Assembly: GCA_045804965.1 (NCBI GenBank)
Contig: JBJMMD010000022.1
Coordinates: 124,001 to 188,000 of the forward strand
Length of the DNA: 64,000 nucleotides
DNA from: CAVTUU01 sp045804965
GTDB lineage: Bacteria; Chloroflexota; Chloroflexia; Thermomicrobiales; UBA6265
Reading direction: 5' to 3'
The translations under genes were made by a program, and so were the position numbers. This document shows positions 16,587 through 23,668 of the stretch, one piece after another. Each line of letters begins with the position of its first letter. Within the stretch, counting starts at the first letter, position 1. The notes beneath the pieces were generated by a model. It did not search any database and had not been told where the DNA came from. It was given only the letters and a program-made list of their open reading frames with translations.

Positions 16587-16793
16587 TTACGAAGGTTGAC
16601 CCTCGTATTCGTTGCCCAATTTGGTTGAGCGACCGCTCGCCAATTTGCTGAACGCACGCACCACAGCCCCGAACGGGCTGCGTCCGCTGACGATTGAACC
16701 GTCCTTGGCGATTGAGCGTTCGCGCCGGGCAAGCCCGCGCTGGATATCGAGCTGATTCGCGGCCACGAGCTGTTCATACATGATCGGGTTCAC
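16587..16793 (-). CDS. Small 68-residue protein, member of a local small-protein family
   Basis: Starts at a GTG at 16793 with AAGGAG 9 bases upstream, a strong ribosome site. The protein is basic: MYEQLVAANQLDIQRGLARR, then a Gly/Ser segment and FGAVVRAFSKLASG. Another protein of equal length encoded at 28639-28845 has the same plan, a basic helix followed by FGDFVRRLSF. No enzymatic motif. Possibly an RNA-binding or DNA-binding small protein; this is only a guess from charge. It is divergent from the LLM oxidoreductase gene. Confidence 0.6.
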   Translation of the reverse strand: MNPIMYEQLVAANQLDIQRGLARRERSIAKDGSIVSGRSPFGAVVRAFSKLASGRSTKLGNEYEGQPS

Positions 16794-17029
16794 GACGTAG
16801 TTCTCCTTACAGTCTTTTCCATATATTCACCAATTACCCAGCGCGCCGGCTCACCTGCTTACCGCCAGCGCTAGCTCATCATCGCCGGTCGGCCTCGCCA
16901 TGACATCGGTAAAATTGCGTATTTGGGCTCATCGGCTGCCTACGTTGGTCAGCGCAGTCGAGGATAATTGGCCGATTCGTTCGTTGCCGGCGTTCGCTGG
17001 CGGCGGTTGGCAGACCAAGGGGAGGGACT

Positions 17030-17941
17030 GTGGTCGATCTGGCGTTGATGATCGAAGGACAAGACGGCGTCAATTGGCCGCGATGGCAGCGGCTCGCCGC
17101 AGCCGCGGAGGGGCTCGGCTATGCCGGCCTCTACCGGTCCGATCACTTCACGAACCCAGAGGGCCCGCACACCGACGCGCTTGAGCTCTGGGCGTCGCTG
17201 ACCTGGCTCGCGTCGAATACCGCCAGGATCGAGTTCGGACCGATGGTGTCGCCGGTTTCGTTCCGGAACCCAGTCATTACTGCTTGGACCTCTGCCGCGG
17301 TCGACGATCTTTCCGGCGGGCGTCTCCATCTCGGGATGGGCGCGGGATGGCAGGAACGCGAGCACAACTCGTTCGGTTTCGACCTGCTCGACATCGACCA
17401 GCGCTTTGTTCGCTTCGAGGAAGGGCTGAACGTCGTCCGCCAGCTCCTCACGAGCGACGAGCCGACCACCTTCAACGGTTCGTTCTATCACCTCGACGAT
17501 GCCGTGCTCCTGCCTCGTCCGCAGCGGCCGGGCGGTCCGCCGATCGTGATTGGCGGCAACGGACCGAAGCGAACGCTTCCACTGGCGGCCAAGTACGCGG
17601 ACGAATGGAACGCCGTCTACCTCAGCGCCGCCGAATTTGCGCAGCGGAGCGCCTTGCTCGACCAGCTTCTCGACGCCCAAAACCGTCCCCGAACCGCCGT
17701 GCGCCGCACGTTAATGACGAGGATCATCTTCGGGCGAGACGACGCGGAAGCGGCCCAGATCGCGGGCGACGCCGAGGCCGCCCGGGCTAAAGGCGCCATC
17801 GTCGGCACCGCAAATCAAGTCGTCGAGGAGCTGGGCAAACGCGCCGAGGCCGGCGCCCAACGGGTGATGGCGCAATGGCTCGAGCTCGACGACATCGACC
17901 GCATCGAAGCGATGGCCGCTTCCGTGTTGCCGCAGCTGTAA
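17030..17941 (+). CDS. LLM-class flavin/F420-dependent oxidoreductase
   Basis: 303 residues from a GTG at 17030 after a GGGGAGGG ribosome site. Luciferase-like barrel features: WPRWQRLAAAAEGLGYAGLY, EFGPMVSPVSFRNP, the Gly-rich segment GGRLHLGMGAGWQEREHNSF, and GGPPIVIGGNGPKRTLPLAA near residue 165. Such enzymes use F420H2 or FMNH2 to reduce or oxygenate small molecules; the pattern is the one common in F420-using Chloroflexota and Actinobacteria. The substrate is unknown. It converges with the nucleotidyltransferase gene, whose stop lies 7 bases away. Confidence 0.88.
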   Translation: MVDLALMIEGQDGVNWPRWQRLAAAAEGLGYAGLYRSDHFTNPEGPHTDALELWASLTWLASNTARIEFGPMVSPVSFRNPVITAWTSAAVDDLSGGRLHLGMGAGWQEREHNSFGFDLLDIDQRFVRFEEGLNVVRQLLTSDEPTTFNGSFYHLDDAVLLPRPQRPGGPPIVIGGNGPKRTLPLAAKYADEWNAVYLSAAEFAQRSALLDQLLDAQNRPRTAVRRTLMTRIIFGRDDAEAAQIAGDAEAARAKGAIVGTANQVVEELGKRAEAGAQRVMAQWLELDDIDRIEAMAASVLPQL

Positions 17942-17948
17942 GCCGGTA

Positions 17949-18773
17949 TCAACACCGTTCTTGAATATCACCGCTGATGATGTCGGACACATACCGGACG
18001 AAGGCGATAACTTGAGGGTAGGAATCGTCGGGATCGCCGTAGTCGCCATTAGGCACTTCGCGCCAGGTCACGGAATCGCGAATCAGTTTCGACCACTCGG
18101 GTAATTCCTTGGCCGCCCAGCGCACGGCTTCGTTTTTGGCGACGTAATCACCTGTCCGGTAGGTGCGCAGGGCGCGACACATCGTCATGATCGGATAGGC
18201 CTGTTGGGCGTGCGTCAAGTGTGGATCGGGATCGTCAGCCCATTCGCGCCAGAGCCTCATCAGGTCCTGTAGCGCGACGTGGAGGTCTTTGTTGGCTATG
18301 GGGCTGACCAGGGAGTCCGGGGGTGGTCCGTAGAGGACGAGTCCCCGTGTGCCGACGATGTCGAGATTCAAGGTCCACCCGGCCATGGCCGCTCGGAAGT
18401 GAAACGGCTCGCCGGGGCTGATGACGGCGATGGTGCATTTCGGGTCGAAATTACGAACATCGGCCGCTGAGATGTAGCCGACCTCGATCCGGTCATCCCA
18501 CGCCGGATACTCCCGCGCGATCTCAGCGTGCATGCGCTGCAGTCGCGCAAATTCGTCCTCGTCGAGGGGACCGCTGAGCACGGCCGCCAAATCGAGATCG
18601 CTCCGGGCCAGATTGAACTCGCCTGTCACAAGCGACCCGAATGCATAGAGTCCGATCAACTCGTCGCCTAGATTCGCGCGGATGCCGGCCAAGACGACGC
18701 CGAGCACCTCATTGACGTCGGGATACGGTGTCAATGGCATGCGTTCGTCATCCTGAGAACTCTGGCCAGGCAT
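17949..18773 (-). CDS. Nucleotidyltransferase with DUF4111-type C-terminal domain
   Basis: 274 residues from the upstream ATG; a second ATG at 18740 would remove 11 residues and is equally possible. The polymerase-beta-like site is clear: YAFGSLVTGEFNLARSDLDL near residue 45. The C-terminal half is helical (MTMCRALRTYRTGDYVAKNE, WAAKELPEWSKLIRDS) as in AadA-type aminoglycoside adenylyltransferases. AadA adds AMP to streptomycin or spectinomycin, but many relatives are not resistance enzymes, so only the nucleotidyltransferase activity is asserted. Confidence 0.82.
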   Translation of the reverse strand: MPGQSSQDDERMPLTPYPDVNEVLGVVLAGIRANLGDELIGLYAFGSLVTGEFNLARSDLDLAAVLSGPLDEDEFARLQRMHAEIAREYPAWDDRIEVGYISAADVRNFDPKCTIAVISPGEPFHFRAAMAGWTLNLDIVGTRGLVLYGPPPDSLVSPIANKDLHVALQDLMRLWREWADDPDPHLTHAQQAYPIMTMCRALRTYRTGDYVAKNEAVRWAAKELPEWSKLIRDSVTWREVPNGDYGDPDDSYPQVIAFVRYVSDIISGDIQERC

Positions 18774-18847
18774 CGATGTTCTGATGCACCGGCACGGTGT
18801 CGGCCAGGCGTCAAGGTCTTTGTCAGCCCTGTAATGGCTTCGTTGCT

Positions 18848-18874
18848 CGTAGCCCGAGCCTTCAGCCCCGGGCG
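18848..18874. repeat. Family 3 intergenic palindromic repeat, copy 1
   Basis: The 27-base string begins CGTAGCCCGAGCCTTCAGCC. Its near reverse complement occurs at 34118-34145, where the flanking base order is the same. It can fold on the GGGC/GCCC arms. No coding capacity. Confidence 0.55.
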
Positions 18875-18901
18875 AGGGAACCGGACAGCGACGTTAGGAC
18901 G

Positions 18902-18986
18902 GACTACTAAGTGAAGTCGAACGATTTAGTGCGATCACTCGGCGCCGTGACAACTACTAGATGCCTCGACTTCGCTTGGCATGACG
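18902..18986. repeat. Family 1 terminal-inverted repeat element, degenerate copy
   Basis: The right end (CTTCGCTTGGCATGACG, ending 18986) is the reverse complement of the family 1 end with two mismatches to the 3498 copy. The left end (AAGTGAAGTCGAACG near 18909) is degenerate. The element ends just before the stop of the GH4 gene. Confidence 0.6.
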
Positions 18987-18987
18987 G

Positions 18988-20427
18988 TCAGGAATATGCC
19001 GGCAGCCATTCACCGTGCGCCTCGATCAAGTCGTCCACGAGGGAGACTATTTGCTCGGGCTCAAGCTCGGCCGCGGTGTGCGGGTCGAGGAGCGCGGCGT
19101 GGTAGATGTGGTCCCGCTTGCCGGTCAGGGCCGCTTCGACGGTCAGCGCTTGGACATTGACATTGGTCTGCATCACCGCCGCCAATTGTGGCGGCAAGGA
19201 GCCAACACGAGTTGGTTGCACGCCATTGCCGTCGATCAAGCACGGGACCTCAACGCAACAACCTGCCGGCAAATTGTCGATCAGCCCTTGGTTCATCACG
19301 TTGCCATTGATGACACGGGGCTGGCCCGATTCCATACTGTGGATGATGAGGGTGCCGTATTCGCCGGAGTGTGCAGAGAGCCGTTCTTGCCGCTCGTCCG
19401 TCCAATATCTGCGCATCTCTTCCGCCATCTCAGGATTTTCGCGGAGCGTTGGCAGCAAGCGGCGCTCCCACGCGGGCGAGAGGGTGCCGATCCGAGCGGC
19501 TTCGTAGCGTGCGATTGCGTCCGGCTCGCTCGCCGTCAGCGCCACTTGCATCTCGGCCCACTCCGCAATCTGGTCCTCGCAGCGGGCGGGATATTCGTCC
19601 AGCGGGATGTTGTAGCGCTCGATCAAGTCCGGACGATTCGCCTTGATAAACCACGGCACGTATTCGGCAAAGTGCTCGCTCGACTCGGTGACGAAGTAGC
19701 CAAGCCGTTTGAACGCTTCGAAGCGCACACGTTCGTGGGCCGGATAACGATTGCCGGCCAGCAACGATCTCAGCTCAGGATAGAGATCGCAGCCGTTGCG
19801 TTCGAGCTTGAGGTAGAACGCCATGTGGTTGATCCCGGCGCAGTGATAATCGATTTCCGCCGCGGGAATACCTAGCCAACTCGCGAGCTCGGTCGCCGTG
19901 CCTTGTACGCTGTGGCACAAACCGACCGTCCGAATCGACGACATGCGGTCCATGGCCCACGTCAGGATCGCCATCGGATTCGTGTAGTTGAGGAAGAGCG
20001 CATCGGGGCAGCACTCCTCCATGTCCACCGCGATCTCGTGCATGACCGGGATCGTGCGCAGACCGCGCATGATCCCGCCGATGCCGAGGGTGTCGGCGAT
20101 CGTCTGCCGCAGCCCGTACTTCTTCGGAATCTCGAAATCGATCACGGTCGCCGGCTTATACCCGCCGACCTGGATCATGTTGATCGCGTAATCGGCGCCG
20201 TCCAGCGCTCGCCGGCGTTTGGTGGTCGTCTCGATCCGAGCACTCGCGCCCGCTTCGTTTGCGACGTGCCTAGCAACTGTTTCCGTGGTTTGCAACCGTT
20301 GGGGATCGATGTCCATCAAGGCGATCGTCGAGCCATGTAGCTCGGGGAACGTGAACAGGTCGCGCAGCAGCGCGCGCGCGAAGACCGTGCTGCCGGCGCC
20401 GAGAAATGCGATCTTAGGCGAACCCAC
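18988..20427 (-). CDS. GH4 family glycosidase (alpha-galactosidase/alpha-glucosidase type)
   Basis: 479 residues. The Rossmann start is IAFLGAGSTVFARALLRD, binding NAD, with LMDIDPQRL as the cofactor loop. The metal and catalytic region has the Cys of GLCHSVQGTA near residue 172 and the His of INHMAFYLKLE near 203. GH4 enzymes use NAD and Mn(II) in an oxidation-elimination mechanism and act in the cytoplasm on imported alpha-galactosides or alpha-glucosides. CHSVQ is the form usual in the MelA/AglA group. The specific sugar is not resolved. It is divergent from a methyltransferase gene. Confidence 0.9.
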   Translation of the reverse strand: MGSPKIAFLGAGSTVFARALLRDLFTFPELHGSTIALMDIDPQRLQTTETVARHVANEAGASARIETTTKRRRALDGADYAINMIQVGGYKPATVIDFEIPKKYGLRQTIADTLGIGGIMRGLRTIPVMHEIAVDMEECCPDALFLNYTNPMAILTWAMDRMSSIRTVGLCHSVQGTATELASWLGIPAAEIDYHCAGINHMAFYLKLERNGCDLYPELRSLLAGNRYPAHERVRFEAFKRLGYFVTESSEHFAEYVPWFIKANRPDLIERYNIPLDEYPARCEDQIAEWAEMQVALTASEPDAIARYEAARIGTLSPAWERRLLPTLRENPEMAEEMRRYWTDERQERLSAHSGEYGTLIIHSMESGQPRVINGNVMNQGLIDNLPAGCCVEVPCLIDGNGVQPTRVGSLPPQLAAVMQTNVNVQALTVEAALTGKRDHIYHAALLDPHTAAELEPEQIVSLVDDLIEAHGEWLPAYS

Positions 20428-20516
20428 TGCGACTCCTCCTGGGATTGGTTACTCAGACGCGCAATCCTACCAGGAGTAACCTAAAAACCGGCAATATGGA
20501 CCGAAAGGGACATGAT

Positions 20517-21347
20517 GTGACCAGTAGCGGGATCGATAGCAGCATGCTTGGCCATTACAGCGAGGGCATTGAGCAAGATCGGCTCGCCCGCGGCCGGGGT
20601 CAGATGGAACGACTCCGCACACAGGAAATTCTCGCTCGTCATTTGCCCCCACCGCCGGCGGTCGTGCTCGATGTCGGGGGAGCGGCGGGTGTTCACGCGT
20701 TGTGGCTCGCCGCCAAGGGGTACGAGGCTCACCTGATTGACCCGGTTCCGCTCCATATCGAGCAAGCAACGCGGGCAAGCGAACAAGCGGACGATCGTCC
20801 GCTTGCCCGCGTGGTCCTTGGCGACGCCCGGCATCTCGACCGGCCGGATGCGAGCATCGACATCGTCTTGCTCCTCGGGCCGCTGTATCACTTGCCGGAC
20901 CGAGAAGATCGGCTTCAGGCATTGCGCGAAGCGAAACGCGTGGTCCGTTCGGGCGGCGTCGTCTTCGCGGTCGGCATTTCCCGTTTCGCCTCGCTCTGCA
21001 GCGGGCTCTCAGAGGGCTTCCTCGCTGACCCCGCCTTTGGCAGGATTGTCGCGCAGGACTTGCGTGATGGGCAGCATCGCAATCCCACGAATCACCCCGG
21101 GTACTTCACGACCGCGTTCTTCCATCATCCGGACGAGCTCCAGGCCGAAGTGCGGGAGGTTGGGCTCGAGATCGTGGAGTTTGCGGGGATCGAGGGGCCC
21201 GCTTCGTGGATGGTTCCCGACTTTCCCGCATGGTGGGACGATCCGACCAGGCGCGAGTTGCTGCTGATGACGTCTCGCGCGGTCGAGCACGAGCCGACGC
21301 TGATGGGGCTCGGTCCGCACTTGATGGTGGTCGCGAACAATGGCTGA
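20517..21347 (+). CDS. Class I SAM-dependent methyltransferase
   Basis: 276 residues from a GTG at 20517 with GAAAGGGA 8 bases upstream; the frame is open to 20445, and an ATG at 20496 is an alternative. Motif I is VVLDVGGAAGVHALWLAAKG. The acidic residue of motif II is in AHLIDPVPLH, and a motif with the substrate loop is LLLGPLYHLPDREDRLQALR. Residues ~85-99 are encoded by an unusual palindromic stretch (see 20770-20811). The substrate is unknown. It overlaps the GNAT acetyltransferase gene by 8 bases, indicating one transcript. Confidence 0.82.
   Translation: MTSSGIDSSMLGHYSEGIEQDRLARGRGQMERLRTQEILARHLPPPPAVVLDVGGAAGVHALWLAAKGYEAHLIDPVPLHIEQATRASEQADDRPLARVVLGDARHLDRPDASIDIVLLLGPLYHLPDREDRLQALREAKRVVRSGGVVFAVGISRFASLCSGLSEGFLADPAFGRIVAQDLRDGQHRNPTNHPGYFTTAFFHHPDELQAEVREVGLEIVEFAGIEGPASWMVPDFPAWWDDPTRRELLLMTSRAVEHEPTLMGLGPHLMVVANNG
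20770..20811. repeat. Palindrome cluster inside the methyltransferase gene
   Basis: Twelve-base perfect arms (CGCGGGCAAGCG at 20770-20781, CGCTTGCCCGCG at 20800-20811) enclose an overlapping 20-base perfect palindrome at 20785-20804 (AAGCGGACGATCGTCCGCTT). It encodes part of the segment ATRASEQADDRPLARV in an apparently intact frame. Confidence 0.7.
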
Positions 21348-21849
21348 GCGGACGCAGGTCGACATTGTGCGGTTGACGCCTGACGACTGGCCGGTCTACT
21401 GCGACTTGCGTGTGGCAGGTCTGACGCAGGACGCGTTCGCGTTTGGCTCAACGCTCGAACGCGAAAACCAACTCGGCGAGGCCGACCTTCGCGCGAGACT
21501 CCAGCGACGCGCGATGTTCGCCGCTCGCGTCGGGGATCAATACCTGGGATTGGTCGGCGGCCAAACGGCAGATGAGCAGGGCACGGCCGATCTCCTCTCG
21601 ATGTGGGTTGAGCCCCAAGCACGGCGAGCGGGTGTGGGCGGCGCGCTCGTGCGCGCGGTGATCGACTGGGCTCGCGAACAGGGCTTCCATCAAGTGAAGC
21701 TCTGGTTCACCGAAGGCAACGAGCCGGCCGAGCGCCTGTACCTCCGCCACGGTTTCAAGTTGACCGGCGAACGGCAACACATTCGTCCAAACGACCCGGA
21801 TCACTGGGAGTTAGAGATGGTGTGCGAACTGCGGGGCGTTCGACGCTGA
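21340..21849 (+). CDS. GNAT family N-acetyltransferase
   Basis: 169 residues, ATG overlapping the methyltransferase stop region by 8 bases. The acetyl-CoA binding loop is WVEPQARRAGVGGALVRAV, carrying the Q/RxxGxG/A pattern near residues 90-100, and the family ends with LYLRHGFKLTGERQHI. GNAT enzymes acetylate amines such as those of proteins, antibiotics or small metabolites; the acceptor cannot be predicted. The overlap with the methyltransferase suggests a two-gene modification operon. Confidence 0.87.
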   Translation: MAERTQVDIVRLTPDDWPVYCDLRVAGLTQDAFAFGSTLERENQLGEADLRARLQRRAMFAARVGDQYLGLVGGQTADEQGTADLLSMWVEPQARRAGVGGALVRAVIDWAREQGFHQVKLWFTEGNEPAERLYLRHGFKLTGERQHIRPNDPDHWELEMVCELRGVRR

Positions 21850-21943
21850 ATAGTTCGACTACGGCTCCCCTCGTTCGTTGGCCAGCGAACTCCCATCCGA
21901 TCATGCCGAGTGCTCCTGCCCCGCCATGCCGAGCCCATCACTT

Positions 21944-22031
21944 CGTCATGCCGAGCGGAGTCGAGGCAGCTGCTTCTCGTGAAGACGGTGATGGACGAGC
22001 TAAGATCCTTCGACTATCGCTCAGGATGACG
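21944..22031. repeat. Family 1 terminal-inverted repeat element
   Basis: Left end CGTCATGCCGAGCGGAG at 21944; right end CGCTCAGGATGACG at 22018-22031. Partial copies flank it (ATGCCGAG at 21903 and 21926; GGATGACGGTGGG at 22046). The last of these directly adjoins the broken ArsR gene and supplies its apparent start codon. Confidence 0.65.
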
Positions 22032-22047
22032 AGGGGTTTCGCGTAGG

Positions 22048-22328
22048 ATGACGGTGGGAAGGCGCGTGGCATTTTGGAAGGGGTTGCGTGAGGAGGCGAC
22101 CGCAACGACGGTTGCCGAGGAGTTGCCGATCACGCGGCAAGCGGTGGTCAAACACTTCGCGGTCCTGAGCAATGCCGGTCTCGTCACGAGCCGGCGTCAG
22201 GGCCGCGAGGTCCTGTACTCGCTTCGTCCGGAGCGGATCGACGAAACCGCGCGCTGGATGGCGGATCTGGCCGCCGGTTGGGACGCCGCCTCCAACGGAT
22301 CAAACGACTCGCCGAAGAGGACGAATAG
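22048..22328 (+). pseudogene. ArsR-type helix-turn-helix regulator, truncated at the start and frameshifted near the end
   Basis: The reading frame holds most of an ArsR winged helix (ATTVAEELPITRQAVVKHFA, SNAGLVTSRRQGREVLYSLR). The first ~20 residues expected in this family (the segment before TRR) are absent: the frame begins in family 1 repeat sequence (ATGACGGTGGG). Near 22290 the expected ending RLQRIKRLAEEDE followed by TAG at 22326-22328 is encoded in another frame, so one base has been lost after the codons for GWDA. Without the shift the frame runs antisense through the next gene. Both lesions argue for a dead gene. Confidence 0.7.
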
Positions 22329-22335
22329 GACTCGG

Positions 22336-22974
22336 TCAGGCAAGCGGTTTCCGGGCGACGACCCAGAGAAACGTCACGGGGACGCCGTCCTCGTCCTCCG
22401 TGACTTCGTCGGCGCTGACGATTTCGAAGCCTGCCTCAGTCAGGAAGCGCTCGTTGGTTGGGGTGTCATAGCTGCTAAAGAACATCGGTGTTCCGAGCCA
22501 ATCTTCCTCGATCGTGCCCGGGTCGTCGCCGGCGCCAAGCGTTGCTACCAAGAGACCGCCCGGTCGTAGCCAACGCGCGATTGCCGCCAAGAGGTCCGCG
22601 TGTTCTGCGCCCGGGATGTGCGTGATCGCATAGAACGCGACGACGGCGTCGAAACGCTCCGCAGGCAGCTCGAGCGCCGTCATATCGGCCGCGATGAACG
22701 TGACAGTGGGAACATTCGCCCGCGCGAGCCCGACTTGCCGCGGGGAGAGATCGACGCCGGTTACGTTGTACCGCGCGGCCAAGGCGCGGGTGACTGGGAC
22801 GCCGGTGGCGCAATCAAGCTCGAGAATCGCGGCTGCGGCTGGCACCTGCTCCTGGAGGATCGCCAAATATCGAGCTCGCGGGCCAACGAGTTCCGTGCCG
22901 GTCCATGTGCTGTAGCGCTCGGCGATGCGGTCATAGCCGTCCGCTACGATCCGCTTCGGATCGTGCGCATTCAT
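22336..22974 (-). CDS. Class I SAM-dependent methyltransferase with atypical motif I
   Basis: 212 residues. The fold order is typical: an N-terminal helix (GYDRIAERYSTW), motif I, then VTGVDLSPRQVGLARA, FIAADMTALELPAERFDAVV and WLRPGGLLVATLGAG. Motif I reads ILELDCATGVPVTRALA, with DCATG where GCGTG is normal, so the glycine-rich loop is altered although still small. It may be active. The substrate is unknown. It converges on the broken ArsR gene, with stops 7 bases apart. Confidence 0.82.
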   Translation of the reverse strand: MNAHDPKRIVADGYDRIAERYSTWTGTELVGPRARYLAILQEQVPAAAAILELDCATGVPVTRALAARYNVTGVDLSPRQVGLARANVPTVTFIAADMTALELPAERFDAVVAFYAITHIPGAEHADLLAAIARWLRPGGLLVATLGAGDDPGTIEEDWLGTPMFFSSYDTPTNERFLTEAGFEIVSADEVTEDEDGVPVTFLWVVARKPLA

Positions 22975-23005
22975 CCTCGCAAGCTCGTCGTCACGACAGA
23001 GGCGA

Positions 23006-23200
23006 TCACTGCGCGGCGCTCGCGAAATCGACGACGGCGATCATCTCGTGTCTGGGGGTGCTAACGTAAGGTCGATCGAGTGGATGTGACCAAGCCGCGT
23101 GGGGCAGGACAAGAGCGGCGAAGCTATTGCTTTCGATGGCCACCAAGGTCAGCAGCGCGAAACCTGCGCAATATGCTCGCACCCACCGCCGGCTATCCAT
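23006..23200 (-). CDS. Small membrane or secreted protein, hypothetical
   Basis: 64 residues. GGAGG lies 6 bases before the ATG at 23200, which is why this short frame is kept. It starts MDSRRWVRAYCAGF, with one hydrophobic segment (FALLTLVAIESNSFAALVL) followed by a short polar tail. No family is recognised. It is transcribed toward the methyltransferase start 31 bases on, so it may be the first gene of that transcript. Confidence 0.4.
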   Translation of the reverse strand: MDSRRWVRAYCAGFALLTLVAIESNSFAALVLPHAAWSHPLDRPYVSTPRHEMIAVVDFASAAQ

Positions 23201-23668
23201 CCGCTGCCTCCACTGTTCGCCATCCTACACGAGTCTCAAAGCGGAAGGGAAGACGATCTCACAAACAATTACTTCGGAAGTTGAACTGTTAGGTGACGGA
23301 AGTACCGTCACTCCAGGCTAGGTGGGGCCGCCCACGGTGAACGCGGGTTCCACGTTGTTCGGGCGGCGGCGAAGGTCGGTCGCTCGGCGGCGAAGCAGTC
23401 CAGTTTCCGGTCTGAATTGCGACGTACTACTCGTGCGCATGTCTCTGAAAGCTCGGTACGAGCCGGCGTTGCCGCTCGTGTGGTGAGCGACCGGCGCGAT
23501 AAGGCTACTACCCAGGATTTATCGAACAAGGCGTGGTCGATTTCCGCTGGTCGAGACATGACCGCGGCGGGAGCGCGTTTTGGCCAGGACGTGCTGGCAT
23601 ATTCGCAATGGCTAAACGCGATGTTCGGGCCTTACGTGCGCGACCACTACAGAGGGAGTAAAAGGTTC
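23201..23668. other. Intergenic region without a supported gene
   Basis: The 468 bases carry an open frame that runs into the exporter gene, but its first 84 codons do not look like the family and no ribosome site supports an early start. The promoter of the exporter must be here; no clear -35/-10 pair was picked out. Confidence 0.5.

Noticed and set aside
22329..22569. Continuation of the ArsR frame for another 80 codons
   Set aside because: This part is antisense to the methyltransferase gene; the natural ArsR C-terminus is in the shifted frame and stops at 22328.
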